DNA of 64,000 nucleotides from Halomonas sp. LR3S48. Its GTDB lineage: Bacteria > Pseudomonadota > Gammaproteobacteria > Pseudomonadales > Halomonadaceae. Each line of letters starts with the position of its first letter. Position 1 is the stretch's first letter. The stretch covers positions 3,100,001 to 3,164,000 of the forward strand of contig NZ_CP107009.1 in the NCBI RefSeq assembly GCF_025725665.1. Reading direction: 5' to 3'. The notes beneath the pieces are model-generated. The model ran no database searches, had not been told where the DNA came from, and was given only the letters and a program-made list of their open reading frames with translations. This document shows, in pieces, positions 46,377 to 58,497 of the stretch. The translations under genes and the position numbers were made by a program.

Positions 46377-47072
46377 TCAAGTCGAGCGAAATGACGATAG
46401 GCCATCCTTATCATTCAATAGCCGGATCTCCCGGCACAGCCGGCGCCGCTGCCAGGGGGATGAGAGCCGCTTGGTATCCCAGGTTTTCGGTACCAGACCG
46501 CAGCCAGGCTGCTGATCGATGAATACAAAGCGCCGCTCGGCGCCGACCGGCAGGTCCTCAGAACCGTAGATACAGATGAGACGAATGGTCAGCGTGCGAA
46601 AAACGACGTCTTGTTGGGATCGGAGCCCCTCCATCTTGAAGCCGCCATCACTTGCCAGGCGGCGGGTCAATGCCGCAAAGCTGTCAATGTGAACGAAACT
46701 GCCTGGCCCCAGGGGACCCTGGTGGGAACCATCCTGGACGATGGGAGACGGATCCGTCCTGTGGTTGCCGTCCTGGTCATCATCCTTATCATACTTTTCG
46801 GTGCTGTCTGTCACGTCCACCCGCACGGTACCCCGCGAGGTATCGAGTTCTGCAATGATGTGCTGAATGAATACCGGCTCCGCGCTCATGTTGCTGATGA
46901 TACACAGGGCATCGATATCCTTTTTTCGGCCCCGATTGATCAGCAGACGCGGCCGACGCTGTCGGCGAAAGCTGAAATAGAGCAGTTGGGCATAAACTAC
47001 CCATACAATCAGCGTGCCGATATCGGTCAGCACGGAGACATTGTCCCCGTGCTGGAAGAGCCAATCGAACAC
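46377..47072 (-). CDS. Membrane-anchored protein of unknown function
   Basis: A 231-residue protein I do not recognise. One hydrophobic helix (about residues 14-35, VLTDIGTLIVWVVYAQLLYFS) is followed by a basic stretch (FRRQRRPRLLINRGRKK) and a soluble, beta-rich domain with ALCIISNMSAEPVFIQHIIAEL and an acidic, poorly conserved loop (DKDDDQDG). The topology suggests a cytosolic domain tethered to the membrane. Start is GTG at 47072 with GGGAGG six bases upstream. It lies between ectD and the PEBP gene in the same direction. Confidence 0.7.
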   Translation of the reverse strand: MFDWLFQHGDNVSVLTDIGTLIVWVVYAQLLYFSFRRQRRPRLLINRGRKKDIDALCIISNMSAEPVFIQHIIAELDTSRGTVRVDVTDSTEKYDKDDDQDGNHRTDPSPIVQDGSHQGPLGPGSFVHIDSFAALTRRLASDGGFKMEGLRSQQDVVFRTLTIRLICIYGSEDLPVGAERRFVFIDQQPGCGLVPKTWDTKRLSSPWQRRRLCREIRLLNDKDGLSSFRST

Positions 47073-47110
47073 TGCAATCCTCCCTGACTGCCATGAACGC
47101 TAGCGCACGG

Positions 47111-47587
47111 TCAGCCGCGCTGATAGGTACCGATCAAACGGTTCATCCCGAGCAGGTGGGGCTCGAGCTGCTTGAGCAGCTCTCCGAGGCCCAGTCCCTC
47201 AGGCAGGTCGGTCGGCTTGTCGAGTGCCAGCACCCAGAAGTAGTAGTGGTGCACCCCATGGCCTTCCGGTGGCATGGGGCCGGCATAGCCGCGCTTGCCA
47301 AAGTCGTTCTTGCCGCTCGTGCCGTCGCTCGTGCCTTCGGCCAGTGACGTGGTGGAACCCGGCAGGTTGTAGAGCAGCCAGTGGACGAAACCGTAGCTGC
47401 CATGCTGAACGAGGGGCGCATCGGGATCATGACAGAGGATGGCATAGCCCTTGGTGCCCTCGGGGGCACCGCTCCAGCTCAGTGCCAGCGAGATGTCATC
47501 GCCCTCTCCGGTATGCACGATAGGAATCGCTCCATGCGCCTTGAAGGCAGCGCTCTCCAGCCGCATGGTCGAAAGTGCAAAGGCCAT
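47111..47587 (-). CDS. YbhB/YbcL-type PEBP family protein
   Basis: A 158-residue phosphatidylethanolamine-binding-protein fold. Conserved ligand-pocket segments are CHDPDAPLVQHGSYGFVHWLLYNLP and GYAGPMPPEGHGVHHYYFWVLALD (each only partly quoted in the family consensus). Bacterial members are cytosolic with no settled function. The ATG at 47587 has GAGAGGAGG. It diverges from the flavodoxin-like gene across 75 bp. Confidence 0.88.
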   Translation of the reverse strand: MAFALSTMRLESAAFKAHGAIPIVHTGEGDDISLALSWSGAPEGTKGYAILCHDPDAPLVQHGSYGFVHWLLYNLPGSTTSLAEGTSDGTSGKNDFGKRGYAGPMPPEGHGVHHYYFWVLALDKPTDLPEGLGLGELLKQLEPHLLGMNRLIGTYQRG

Positions 47588-47662
47588 GTGCGAAATCCTC
47601 CTCTCGGATGAAAATGGAAAGGTGCCGAAACAGCGTCGGAGAAAGCCGTTAGACTGTCAAAC

Positions 47663-48124
47663 ATGAAGCGACTGCTGATCGTGGCCCATGCGCCCTCTCC
47701 CAATACCCGCAGACTGCGCGATGCCGCCGCGCGCGGCGCCCGTCATCCCGATATCGACGCTGTCGAGGTAGTGGTCAAGGCCCCTTTCGACGCCGCCCCC
47801 GAGGACATTCGCAGCTGCGATGCCATTTTGCTGGGAACCACCGAGAATCTCGGCTACATGAGCGGTGCACTGAAGGATTTCTTCGACCGCAGCTACTATC
47901 CCGTACTGGAGGAGAAACAGGGCCTGCCCTGTGCGCTCTACGTGCGCGCCGGTCACGACGGTACCGGCACGCGACGGGCAGTCGAAGGCATCGTCACCGG
48001 GCTACGCTGGCGCTGGGTGCAGGAGCCGCTGATTCTGCGTGGCGAATGGCAAGAGGAATTCATCGAGCAGGTAGAAGAGCTAGGCCTCTATCTGGCTGCG
48101 GGGCTCGAAGCGGGAGTGCTGTAG
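47663..48124 (+). CDS. Flavodoxin-like NAD(P)H-dependent oxidoreductase
   Basis: A 153-residue flavodoxin-fold protein. The FMN phosphate loop is APSPNTRRL near residues 10-18, and the second loop is TTENLGYMSGALKDFFDRS. Members reduce quinones or other acceptors with FMN; the partner is unknown. It is a single gene with no ribosome site better than a weak AG-rich stretch, and ends 92 bp before the convergent small cysteine-rich gene. Confidence 0.8.
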   Translation: MKRLLIVAHAPSPNTRRLRDAAARGARHPDIDAVEVVVKAPFDAAPEDIRSCDAILLGTTENLGYMSGALKDFFDRSYYPVLEEKQGLPCALYVRAGHDGTGTRRAVEGIVTGLRWRWVQEPLILRGEWQEEFIEQVEELGLYLAAGLEAGVL

Positions 48125-48215
48125 TACATCAGCCCACCACCGAGACGATCCGGTATTCCACTAAAAACGGTCATGTCCGAATGGTCATGACCGTTGCTTA
48201 CCGCTCGCAGGCGAA

Positions 48216-48401
48216 TCAGTGGCTGCACGACCCGCAGCAGACACCTGGCTCCCCGTGTTTTTTCTTCTTTGCAGCCTCGGCGCTGGCAGGCTCGCCTGGG
48301 CTGGCGTCCGCAGCCGCTGTCGTCGACGCTCCTGGCTCGAATGCCTGAACGGCTTGCTCGTCTTCCGTCTTGTCTCTCTTGAACAGGTTCTTGAGCCCCA
48401 T
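48216..48401 (-). CDS. Small protein with C-terminal CCGSC metal-type motif
   Basis: A 61-residue protein below most gene-caller thresholds but with a good ribosome site (GAGGAG) before the ATG at 48401. The first 10 residues are basic (MGLKNLFKRD), the middle is a low-complexity Ala/Ser/Pro/Glu linker, then KKKKHGEPG and the ending CCGSCSH. Cys55, Cys56, Cys59 and His61 could bind a metal. I know similar CCGSC tails in small proteins of related halophiles but no function. It stands alone between the flavodoxin-like gene and the fadA terminator. Confidence 0.6.
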   Translation of the reverse strand: MGLKNLFKRDKTEDEQAVQAFEPGASTTAAADASPGEPASAEAAKKKKHGEPGVCCGSCSH

Positions 48402-48483
48402 GTGAGACACTCCTCGCAGTGGATTTAATAAGATGCAAAACATATGCATCTTATTGTTCGGCATTCCGGGCGTCAACGCATCA

Positions 48484-48517
48484 AACAAAAACGGCCTCGC
48501 CTGAAAAGGCGAGGCCG
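48484..48517 (-). terminator. Terminator of the fadBA operon
   Basis: On the minus strand CGGCCTCGCC-N6-GGCGAGGCCG (10-bp stem) is followed by TTTTTGTTTG, 28 bp after the fadA stop. Confidence 0.92.
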
Positions 48518-48544
48518 CTGGCCAGGCAGACGCCTACTTCAGGC

Positions 48545-51929
<3,385 letters not shown>

Positions 51930-51975
51930 CCACGAATCTCCACACAAGAGGTTGGCGTTGGAGGAGTGCCAGTTT

Positions 51976-51989
51976 CATACGGCCGTTTG
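51976..51989 (-). promoter_or_regulatory. PsrA/FadR-like box before fadBA
   Basis: CATAC-GGCC-GTTTG differs by one base from the Pseudomonas PsrA site CAAAC-N4-GTTTG. PsrA is the TetR-type repressor of fadBA that responds to long-chain fatty acids. The site lies in the 199-bp gap upstream of fadB, which otherwise shows no gene. Confidence 0.5.
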
Positions 51990-52128
51990 ATTCCTCGAAG
52001 CTTGGTGCACTACAGCCGACACGTCAAGCCCTGGATTCATCACCCATGGCCCAGCATGCGGTGTATCGATGCACCGACAGTACGAATGGCTGATAGGATA
52101 GACCCAATGTCTCTCCAAGGTGTCGTCC

Positions 52129-53406
52129 ATGAGCCTGTCCGATACGGTGCCCTCCCCGCCACCGGCCTCCCCTTCGCCCCGGATACAACGTTTCCAGCAA
52201 CGCCTCGAACGATTCGTCGAGCAAGTCCGCCCGTGGAGCTGGCTCTGGCCGCCTCTCGCCTTTGCCGCCGGGGTTGGCAGCTTCTTCCTGGTGGAACGCC
52301 AACAGTGGCTGGGAGCCGTGCTGGCCTTGAGCATGCTGCTGGCCTGGGCCCTGCTCCTCTCCGAGAGTCTGATCGGGCGCCTGCTCGCACGCCGCGGCCA
52401 CCCCAGCCTGCCCCGGGGCGTCACCACCTTCATCGCTCAGATGGTGCACCAGGAGACCCTGTTCTTCTGTCTTCCCTTCGTGCTCGCGACGACCGTCTGG
52501 GCCAGCGGTCAGGGCCTGTTTGCCCTGCTGGTGCTCGGCATGGCCGTGTTTTCGATACTCGACCCTTTCTACTACAAGCTGGCCGAGCGAGCCCGCTGGC
52601 TCTACTTCGCCTTCCATGCCCAGTGCGTCTTCCTGGTCGTACTGGTGATCATGCCGCTCATGCTTCAACTGACTACGGGCCAGAGCCTCAGGCTGGCCCT
52701 GGCGTGCATGTTGGTATTCAGCCTGCCAAGCCTGCTGCAGCTCTTGCGGCCAATGACGATCCGACGCTGGACCATCGTGCTGGTCACGCTACCGCTATTG
52801 ACGCTACTGGCCTGGACCGGGCGCGCCTGGGTGCCCCCAGCCAACCTCTGGATATCGGCCAGCGCCCTGTCGCCGGCCTTCGATGTTGCGAAGCGAAGCC
52901 CCGAAGGCAGCGTCCTGCTGACACCCGATACCCTTGGCAGCCAGGGGCTCTATGCCTACACGGCCATTCGCGCGCCACGTGGCCTGCGCGAAGAGGTCGT
53001 ACATGAATGGCGACACGAAGGTGAACTGGTCGACCGCATTCCGCTGACCATTCACGGAGGGCGCCAGGAGGGCTATCGGGCCTGGACTCACAAGTTGAAC
53101 TTTCCCACGGGCCCTGCCGGCCGGTGGCGCATCGATGTCATGACGGACAGCGGGCAGCGCATCGGCGTGCTGCGCTTTCAGGTAGCGCAGGATGCGTCGA
53201 CGGCTACCCTGGCCGATGGCCGTGTCTCCCCACCGCCGGGGCTGCCCGGTCTCGACCTGCGACGTCTTGTCCCGGGGAATCGCTCCAGCCAGAGCGAACA
53301 GCCCGATACGCTGGATACGCCAGCAGAATCTGCCCCTCACCCTTTAGAAGGCAGCGAATCCGACGCTCATGAAGCGGAGGCGCCGAAAACAGACACATCC
53401 TCGTAG
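52129..53406 (+). CDS. DUF5924 membrane protein with C-terminal DUF2914 domain
   Basis: A 425-residue inner-membrane protein. After a Pro/Ser-rich N-terminus come about seven membrane helices (roughly residues 40-245), then a soluble beta-rich DUF2914 domain (about 265-365) with VVHEWRHEGELVDRIPLTI and GRWRIDVMTDSGQRIGVLRF. The last 55 residues are acidic and disordered-looking. Function unknown; DUF2914 domains are found on membrane proteins and secreted sugar-related proteins. I chose the ATG at 52129, with AAGG upstream, over a GTG three codons earlier. Confidence 0.82.
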   Translation: MSLSDTVPSPPPASPSPRIQRFQQRLERFVEQVRPWSWLWPPLAFAAGVGSFFLVERQQWLGAVLALSMLLAWALLLSESLIGRLLARRGHPSLPRGVTTFIAQMVHQETLFFCLPFVLATTVWASGQGLFALLVLGMAVFSILDPFYYKLAERARWLYFAFHAQCVFLVVLVIMPLMLQLTTGQSLRLALACMLVFSLPSLLQLLRPMTIRRWTIVLVTLPLLTLLAWTGRAWVPPANLWISASALSPAFDVAKRSPEGSVLLTPDTLGSQGLYAYTAIRAPRGLREEVVHEWRHEGELVDRIPLTIHGGRQEGYRAWTHKLNFPTGPAGRWRIDVMTDSGQRIGVLRFQVAQDASTATLADGRVSPPPGLPGLDLRRLVPGNRSSQSEQPDTLDTPAESAPHPLEGSESDAHEAEAPKTDTSS

Positions 53407-53510
53407 CGGCTCCTCGATAGCGCCTGTCACATGCCGCCATTCGCTTTGAGTTGCATTACACGCAAGGGGTCCGGACAATTCGACAAATTCAACGATGTAA
53501 GCGGAGTCCC

Positions 53511-53954
53511 ATGCATCAGAACATCGGCTTCCGACTGTCCCGTCTGCCTCGCCTGTGGCGCGCCATTATCGATCGGCGTCTCGCTCCTCTGGGCCTGACG
53601 CAGACGCGCTGGATCACGCTCTACCACCTCTGGCGACTCGGCGACGGACAGCCACAGTGCGACCTGGCACGGGCAATCGGCGTGGAGGCACCTTCCCTGG
53701 TACGCACGCTCGACCAGCTCTCTGAGCAGGGGCTGATCGAGCGCTGCCCTTGCGAACAAGACCGGCGCACGAAGCGCGTGTTCCTGACCCCGGCTGCCAC
53801 GCCATTGCTCGAGCAGATCGATGAGGTGGTTACCCAGGCCAGGCGTGAAATGCTGGCCGGCTTGAGCGAAGAAGACGTGCAACGTCTCGATGCCCTGCTG
53901 GAGCATATCGAGAACAACGGCCTGGCGATCCAGGCCAAGGAGAGCGACGGCTGA
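53511..53954 (+). CDS. slyA: MarR-family transcriptional regulator SlyA
   Basis: A 147-residue winged-helix regulator. It begins MHQNIGFRLSRLPRLWRAIID and contains GLTQTRWITLYHLWRLGDG and QCDLARAIGVEAPSLVRTLDQL, both typical of SlyA, with the wing DRRTKRVFLTP. SlyA controls envelope, stress and virulence genes in enterobacteria and often counteracts H-NS. The ATG has GGAG. It converges on the next gene with a 5-bp gap. Confidence 0.9.
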   Translation: MHQNIGFRLSRLPRLWRAIIDRRLAPLGLTQTRWITLYHLWRLGDGQPQCDLARAIGVEAPSLVRTLDQLSEQGLIERCPCEQDRRTKRVFLTPAATPLLEQIDEVVTQARREMLAGLSEEDVQRLDALLEHIENNGLAIQAKESDG

Positions 53955-53959
53955 ACGCC

Positions 53960-54496
53960 TCAGTCGTGCGATGTCTCTTGTCCGAAGGCAGGCCTGGCCC
54001 CGCCATGATCGGCACGGCCGGCCAGAGCATCGCGCAACTGACGGAAATCGTCGAGGTACGTGAGAAAGCGCTCCGCCGTCTGCGATTCCCACCACCACAG
54101 GGTAATAGCCGATTCGCTGGACTCGATGACCAGCGCATCCTGCGGCAAGCGTGTCAACAACGCCTCGAGCGGCTCTTGCGCCGCTTGGGGCAGGGGCCGG
54201 AGCGGCTCGATCCGCCAACGCCAGTCGGCCACGCAGGGCTTCAATACATCGCTGGCCTCACTGCCGCGCACCAGCAGAAAGCGCGGCCCGGGGGCAACGG
54301 CAGGATAGCTCCAGCGGTAGCCTGGCATGGCGGTCTCGATGCCGTGCAATGGCGGCTTTTCCAGTACGACCTTGACCCCCGCCTTGGCCGCTGCATTGCG
54401 CAGGGGTACGATGCGGCGTTGCCGAGGGCTGGGCTTGAGCCACATCACCGGTGAAATCACCAGCAGCAGGGCCGCAAGAATGACTAGCCAGACCAT
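53960..54496 (-). CDS. Membrane-anchored protein of unknown function
   Basis: A 178-residue protein that I do not recognise. One N-terminal helix (about residues 2-20, VWLVILAALLLVISPVMWL) is followed by a basic segment (KPSPRQRRIVPLRNAAAKAG) and a soluble domain with tryptophan-rich stretches (GYRWSYP, CVADWRWRIEPL, ALVIESSESAITLWWWES). The first residues and the length recall conserved Pseudomonas/Halomonas 'preprotein translocase-like' hypothetical proteins, but I see no functional motif. It diverges from the universal stress gene. Confidence 0.7.
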   Translation of the reverse strand: MVWLVILAALLLVISPVMWLKPSPRQRRIVPLRNAAAKAGVKVVLEKPPLHGIETAMPGYRWSYPAVAPGPRFLLVRGSEASDVLKPCVADWRWRIEPLRPLPQAAQEPLEALLTRLPQDALVIESSESAITLWWWESQTAERFLTYLDDFRQLRDALAGRADHGGARPAFGQETSHD

Positions 54497-54596
54497 CCGG
54501 ATTCTCCTGATTCTTGACGCAAGTCGTTGTCTTGATTCATCAGCCGTCCTAGAGTGAAGGCATACCGATCACATGCCGTTACGCAGGAGCCCTGCC

Positions 54597-55049
54597 ATGA
54601 GCAATGAATATCGCCATATCCTGGTCGCCGTCGATCTGACCAAGGACTCTCACAAGGTGCTCGAGCGCGCCCTGCAGATCGCCGAGCGCAACCAGGCCAA
54701 GCTGTCGATCATGCATACCCTCGAGCCGCTCGGCTTCGCCTACGGCGGCGACATTCCCATGGATCTCACCAGTATCCAGGACCAGCTCGACGAGCATGCC
54801 AAACAGCGCCTGTCCGAGATTGCCGATCCTCACGTGGCCAAGGAGAACCAGCATGTACTGGTCGGTATGCCGGATACCGAGATCCACCGCTTCGCCCAGG
54901 AAAACAACGTCGACCTGATCGTGGTTGGCTCCCATGGCCGGCACGGCTTCGCCCTGCTGCTCGGCTCCACCTCCACCGGCGTGCTGCATGGCGCTCAGTG
55001 CGATGTGCTGGCCGTGCGAGTGGGCAAGAAGGGTGAAACCGCAGAATAA
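54597..55049 (+). CDS. Universal stress protein (UspA family)
   Basis: A 150-residue Usp-fold protein. Start MSNEYRHILVAVDLTKDS and the end motif VVGSHGRHGFALLLGSTST match the ATP-binding UspA group (G-2x-G-9x-G-S/T), so it probably binds ATP. Such proteins rise in starvation and osmotic stress. In Halomonas elongata a related protein, TeaD, controls the ectoine transporter TeaABC, but no tea genes are nearby here. AGGAG precedes the ATG. Confidence 0.9.
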   Translation: MSNEYRHILVAVDLTKDSHKVLERALQIAERNQAKLSIMHTLEPLGFAYGGDIPMDLTSIQDQLDEHAKQRLSEIADPHVAKENQHVLVGMPDTEIHRFAQENNVDLIVVGSHGRHGFALLLGSTSTGVLHGAQCDVLAVRVGKKGETAE

Positions 55050-55098
55050 CCACCGACCTCTACGGCGCCTAGGCGTCCACTCGGGCGCCTGGCACCAT

Positions 55099-57021
55099 CT
55101 ACTCCCCTCCGGCCATGGCTTCCAACTCCATCCACCGCTCCATGGCGGCGTCGAGCTCAGCCTGCTTGTCGCCCATGGCCTGCAGTGTCTCGGACACCAC
55201 TCCCGCTTCCTGCTGGTAGAAGGAGGGATCGCCGACCCGAGCCTCGAACTCGGCCACTTCGGCTTCCAGCCTTTCGATTACGGCCGGTAGCGCATCGAGC
55301 TCACGTTGCAGTTTATAGGAGAGCTTGGCGGGCTTTCTCGCCGTCGACGCTACCGATGACGCTAACTTGACTGGTGCTTCAGGCTTGGCGGTCGGCTCCA
55401 CCTGCTGGCGCGCCGCCCCTTCCCATGGAGCAGGCGGCAAGGTGCCACCCTGACGTACCCAGTCGGTATAGCCGCCCACGTACTCGCGCACCACGCCATC
55501 GCCCTCGAAGGCCAGCACGCCGGTTACCACGTTGTCCATGAAGGCACGATCGTGGGAGACCAGCAGCAGGGTACCGTCGAAATCAAGCAGCAGTTCCTCG
55601 AGCAGTTCGAGCGTCTCGACATCGAGGTCGTTGGTCGGCTCGTCGAGCACCAGCACGTTGGCCGGCTGGGTGAACAGCCGCGCCAGCAGCAGACGGTTGG
55701 ACTCGCCGCCGGAGAGCGCCTTGACCGGTTGGCGGGCCCGCTCGGGGGTGAACAGGAAGTCCTGCAGGTAGCTGATGACGTGCTTGTCCTTGCCCCCCAC
55801 GGTGACCCTGTCGCTGCCCTGGGCGACGTTGTCGTAGACGCTCTTCTCAGGCTCCAGCCCGGCCCGCAGCTGATCGAAGTAGGCCACCTTGATATTGGTG
55901 CCCAAACGCACCGAGCCTTCGCTGGGCTCGAGCTCGCCGAGCAGGATCTTGAGCAGTGTGGTCTTGCCGGCGCCGTTGCGCCCGATGAGGCCGATGCGGT
56001 CGCCGCGCTGGATCTCGAGGTCAAGGTCGCGAATGATGGTTTCGTTACCGAAGCGATGGGTCACGCCGACGAGCTCGACCACCCGCTTGCCGCTGCGCTC
56101 TCCCCTGTCGACGCCGAAGCTCGCCCGCCCCTGCACCTCGCGCCGCTGGCTACGTTCGCGACGCAATTGCTCCAACGCCCGCACACGGCCTTCGTTGCGG
56201 GTACGCCGCGCCTTGATCCCCTGGCGAATCCAGGCTTCCTCCTGGGCGAGCTTCTTGTCGAATTCGGCGTTCTCTCGCGCCTCGATTTCCAGTTCGTGCG
56301 TCTTCTGCTGCTGATACGCGGCGTAATCGCCCGGATAGCGTCCCAGCCGTCCACGGTCGAGCTCGAGAATCGCCGTCGCCAGCTTCGACAGGAAGGCTCG
56401 GTCGTGGGTGATGAACAGCACCGCACCGTTGAAATCGAGCAGTTGCTCCTCGAGCCAGGCGATGGTGTCCAGATCGAGATGGTTGGTGGGCTCGTCGAGC
56501 AACAGCAGATCGGGATCGGCAACCAGCGCCCGAGCCAGCGCCACGCGCCGGCGCCAGCCGCCCGAGAGCGAGCTCATCAGGTCGTCGGCAGGCAGCCCGA
56601 GGCGCGTCAACACCACGTCGATGCGCTGTTCGAATGACCAGCCGTCGATGGCCTCGAGGCGGCTCTGCAGGGTCGCCATGCGTTTCATGTCGGGCTCGGC
56701 AGACTGCACCAGGTGATGATACTCGGCCAATAGCTCCCCGGCCTGAGGCAGTCCCTGGGCCACCACGTCGAAGATGGTCTCGCCCGTGGCGGAAGGCAGG
56801 TCCTGCTCCAGCACGCCGATCTTCAACCCCGGGGCGCGCCAGATGCTGCCGTCGTCGGGCAGGATTTCGCCCGCCACCAGCTTGAGCAGGGTCGACTTGC
56901 CGGTGCCGTTGCGTCCGACCAGCGCCAGGCGCTCCCCCTTCTCCAGTACCAGATCGGCACCATCGAGCAGCACATGGGTACCGTAGGCCAGTTGCAAGCT
57001 TTCCAGACGTAGCAGGGTCAC
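55099..57021 (-). CDS. uup: ABC-F ATPase Uup
   Basis: A 640-residue soluble protein with two ABC domains (Walker A GRNGTGKST and GRNGAGKTT; signatures LSGGWRRR and LSGGESNR), separated by a charged linker with the ARRTRNEGRVRAL element, and a C-terminal coiled-coil (about residues 560-635). ABC-F proteins act on ribosomes; Uup is also linked to DNA stability and transposon excision. The domain order and C-terminal coiled coil separate it from YheS and EttA. The start is GTG at 57021 preceded by GAGGTG. Confidence 0.9.
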   Translation of the reverse strand: MTLLRLESLQLAYGTHVLLDGADLVLEKGERLALVGRNGTGKSTLLKLVAGEILPDDGSIWRAPGLKIGVLEQDLPSATGETIFDVVAQGLPQAGELLAEYHHLVQSAEPDMKRMATLQSRLEAIDGWSFEQRIDVVLTRLGLPADDLMSSLSGGWRRRVALARALVADPDLLLLDEPTNHLDLDTIAWLEEQLLDFNGAVLFITHDRAFLSKLATAILELDRGRLGRYPGDYAAYQQQKTHELEIEARENAEFDKKLAQEEAWIRQGIKARRTRNEGRVRALEQLRRERSQRREVQGRASFGVDRGERSGKRVVELVGVTHRFGNETIIRDLDLEIQRGDRIGLIGRNGAGKTTLLKILLGELEPSEGSVRLGTNIKVAYFDQLRAGLEPEKSVYDNVAQGSDRVTVGGKDKHVISYLQDFLFTPERARQPVKALSGGESNRLLLARLFTQPANVLVLDEPTNDLDVETLELLEELLLDFDGTLLLVSHDRAFMDNVVTGVLAFEGDGVVREYVGGYTDWVRQGGTLPPAPWEGAARQQVEPTAKPEAPVKLASSVASTARKPAKLSYKLQRELDALPAVIERLEAEVAEFEARVGDPSFYQQEAGVVSETLQAMGDKQAELDAAMERWMELEAMAGGE

Positions 57022-57085
57022 ACGCTCACCTCTTCATTCATCGAGGCGGCTAGTGTAACGCATGGCTGGCCCGCCGTGGCTTTGG

Positions 57086-57092
57086 TTACAAT
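57086..57092 (+). promoter_or_regulatory. -10 element before tatD
   Basis: TTACAAT (57086-57092) is a good extended -10 candidate 30 bp upstream of the TTG start at 57122; the -35 region is weak. If real, transcription begins downstream of the in-frame ATG at 57062, which rules that start out. Confidence 0.4.
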
Positions 57093-57121
57093 GCCTCGTG
57101 TACCAGCAAAGGAGCGCACCC

Positions 57122-58018
57122 TTGGTCGACCCCGACGCCAACTTCGACGAGTTCCTGCCCGAGGCGCTGCGCTTTCGCGCACCCGCCCCGCTGGTGGACA
57201 TCGGCGCCAACCTGACTCACGACAGCTTCGCACGCGATCTCGAAGCGGTGCTGCGCCGGGCGCGGGCAGCCAATGTCACGACCTTGATCGTGACCGGCAC
57301 CGATCTTGCCCATGCCGAGCAGGCCGCGACACTCGCTCAGCGCTTCCCGGGCCTGCACGCCACCGCTGGCGTACATCCTCACGATGCCAGCCGCTGGGAC
57401 GCCCCGCTGGCCGCGGCCATGCGTGAACTCCATAATCGCCCCGAAGTGGTGGCGGTGGGTGAATGCGGCCTTGATTTCAACCGCAACTTCTCCACGCCGA
57501 CGGAGCAGGAACGGGCCTTCGAGGCCCAGTTGAGCCTGGCGGCGGAGAGCGGCAAACCGCTGTTCATCCATGAACGCGACGCCGGCCAGCGCATGCGCGA
57601 GATGCTGCATGCCTGGCGTGACGATATCAGCGATGCGGTGATCCACTGCTTTACGGCCGACCGTGATACCCTCCACGGCTATCTCGACCTCGATCTGCAC
57701 ATTGGCTTGACGGGATGGATCTGCGACGAGCGCCGCGGCCATCACCTGCGCGAGCTGGTGAAGGACATCCCACTCGAGCGGCTGATGGTGGAAACTGACT
57801 GCCCTTACCTGCTGCCGCGCGATTTACCTGCCAAACTCAAGGGCAGGCGCAACGAGCCATCGCTGCTGCCGTGGATCGTGCGCGAAATCGCTCACTGGCG
57901 AAGGGTCGACGAAGCGGAACTCGCTCGAGCCACTAGCCACACCGCCCACGCCTTCTTTCGCCTACTCAGTGACGAGGGCTCGATTGATACTGGCCATGCC
58001 CAGCAGGAGGAGTTTTGA
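57122..58018 (+). CDS. tatD: TatD-family metal-dependent hydrolase
   Basis: A 298-residue TIM-barrel nuclease of the TatD type (3'-5' DNase, Mg-dependent). Characteristic motifs: DIGANLTHDSF at the start of the barrel, GVHPHDA, VGECGLDFNRN, FIHERDA, HCFTA and ETDCPYLLPRDLPAK. The last motif is that of TatD proper rather than YcfH/YjjV. I chose TTG at 57122 because it has AAAGGAG at 8 bases, while the in-frame ATG at 57062 lacks a ribosome site and would lie before the likely -10. The next gene starts right after the stop. Confidence 0.88.
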   Translation: MVDPDANFDEFLPEALRFRAPAPLVDIGANLTHDSFARDLEAVLRRARAANVTTLIVTGTDLAHAEQAATLAQRFPGLHATAGVHPHDASRWDAPLAAAMRELHNRPEVVAVGECGLDFNRNFSTPTEQERAFEAQLSLAAESGKPLFIHERDAGQRMREMLHAWRDDISDAVIHCFTADRDTLHGYLDLDLHIGLTGWICDERRGHHLRELVKDIPLERLMVETDCPYLLPRDLPAKLKGRRNEPSLLPWIVREIAHWRRVDEAELARATSHTAHAFFRLLSDEGSIDTGHAQQEEF

Positions 58019-58020
58019 AG

Positions 58021-58497
58021 ATGGCTGACATACCCGGATTCATCGCCGTCGAGACAGGCGATGACAGCGATCTCCCCCTGGCCATTGCCTGGGTGCTGCC
58101 CGACGGGCGCATCAAGCATACGCTGATCCAACCCGATGACGACTGGCTCGACGACGAATTCAATGAGCTCAATGGCTATAGCCTGGAAGAGCTGCACAGC
58201 TTCGGCGCGAGTCCCCTGGACGTGATCCGGGAGTTGGAAAACGACCATTTCAGCGCCACGCTGTTCACTGCCGGTATCAGCGGAGACGAAGCTGCGCTGG
58301 CACGAATATTCGATACCTACGGTATCGACCCCTTTGTCGAACTGGCGCCGGCCGATAGCCTCTACCCCGGCCTCTCGGCCGGCGAGTGGAGTCGTGCCCG
58401 CAATGAGCTGTTCAGCGAAATGGGGCTCGAGCCGCTACGGCCCGAGCACGAGGTCGAGGTGATGTTGCGCCTGCATGAGCGCCTAGGAGAAGCGTGA
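58021..58497 (+). CDS. Conserved protein resembling a degenerate DnaQ-fold exonuclease
   Basis: A 158-residue protein without a firm family name. The run of segments (FIAVETGDD near residue 8, PLAIAWVLPDGRIKHTLIQPDDDW, the GYSLEELHSFGASPLDVI helix, ISGDEAALARIF and PADSLYP) follows the layout of DEDDh 3'-5' exonucleases, but the first catalytic Asp before the ET pair is missing, so activity is doubtful. I chose the ATG at 58021, two bases after the tatD stop, over an in-frame TTG at 58015. It may be coupled to tatD. It overlaps the convergent acyltransferase gene by 15 bp. Confidence 0.6.
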   Translation: MADIPGFIAVETGDDSDLPLAIAWVLPDGRIKHTLIQPDDDWLDDEFNELNGYSLEELHSFGASPLDVIRELENDHFSATLFTAGISGDEAALARIFDTYGIDPFVELAPADSLYPGLSAGEWSRARNELFSEMGLEPLRPEHEVEVMLRLHERLGEA

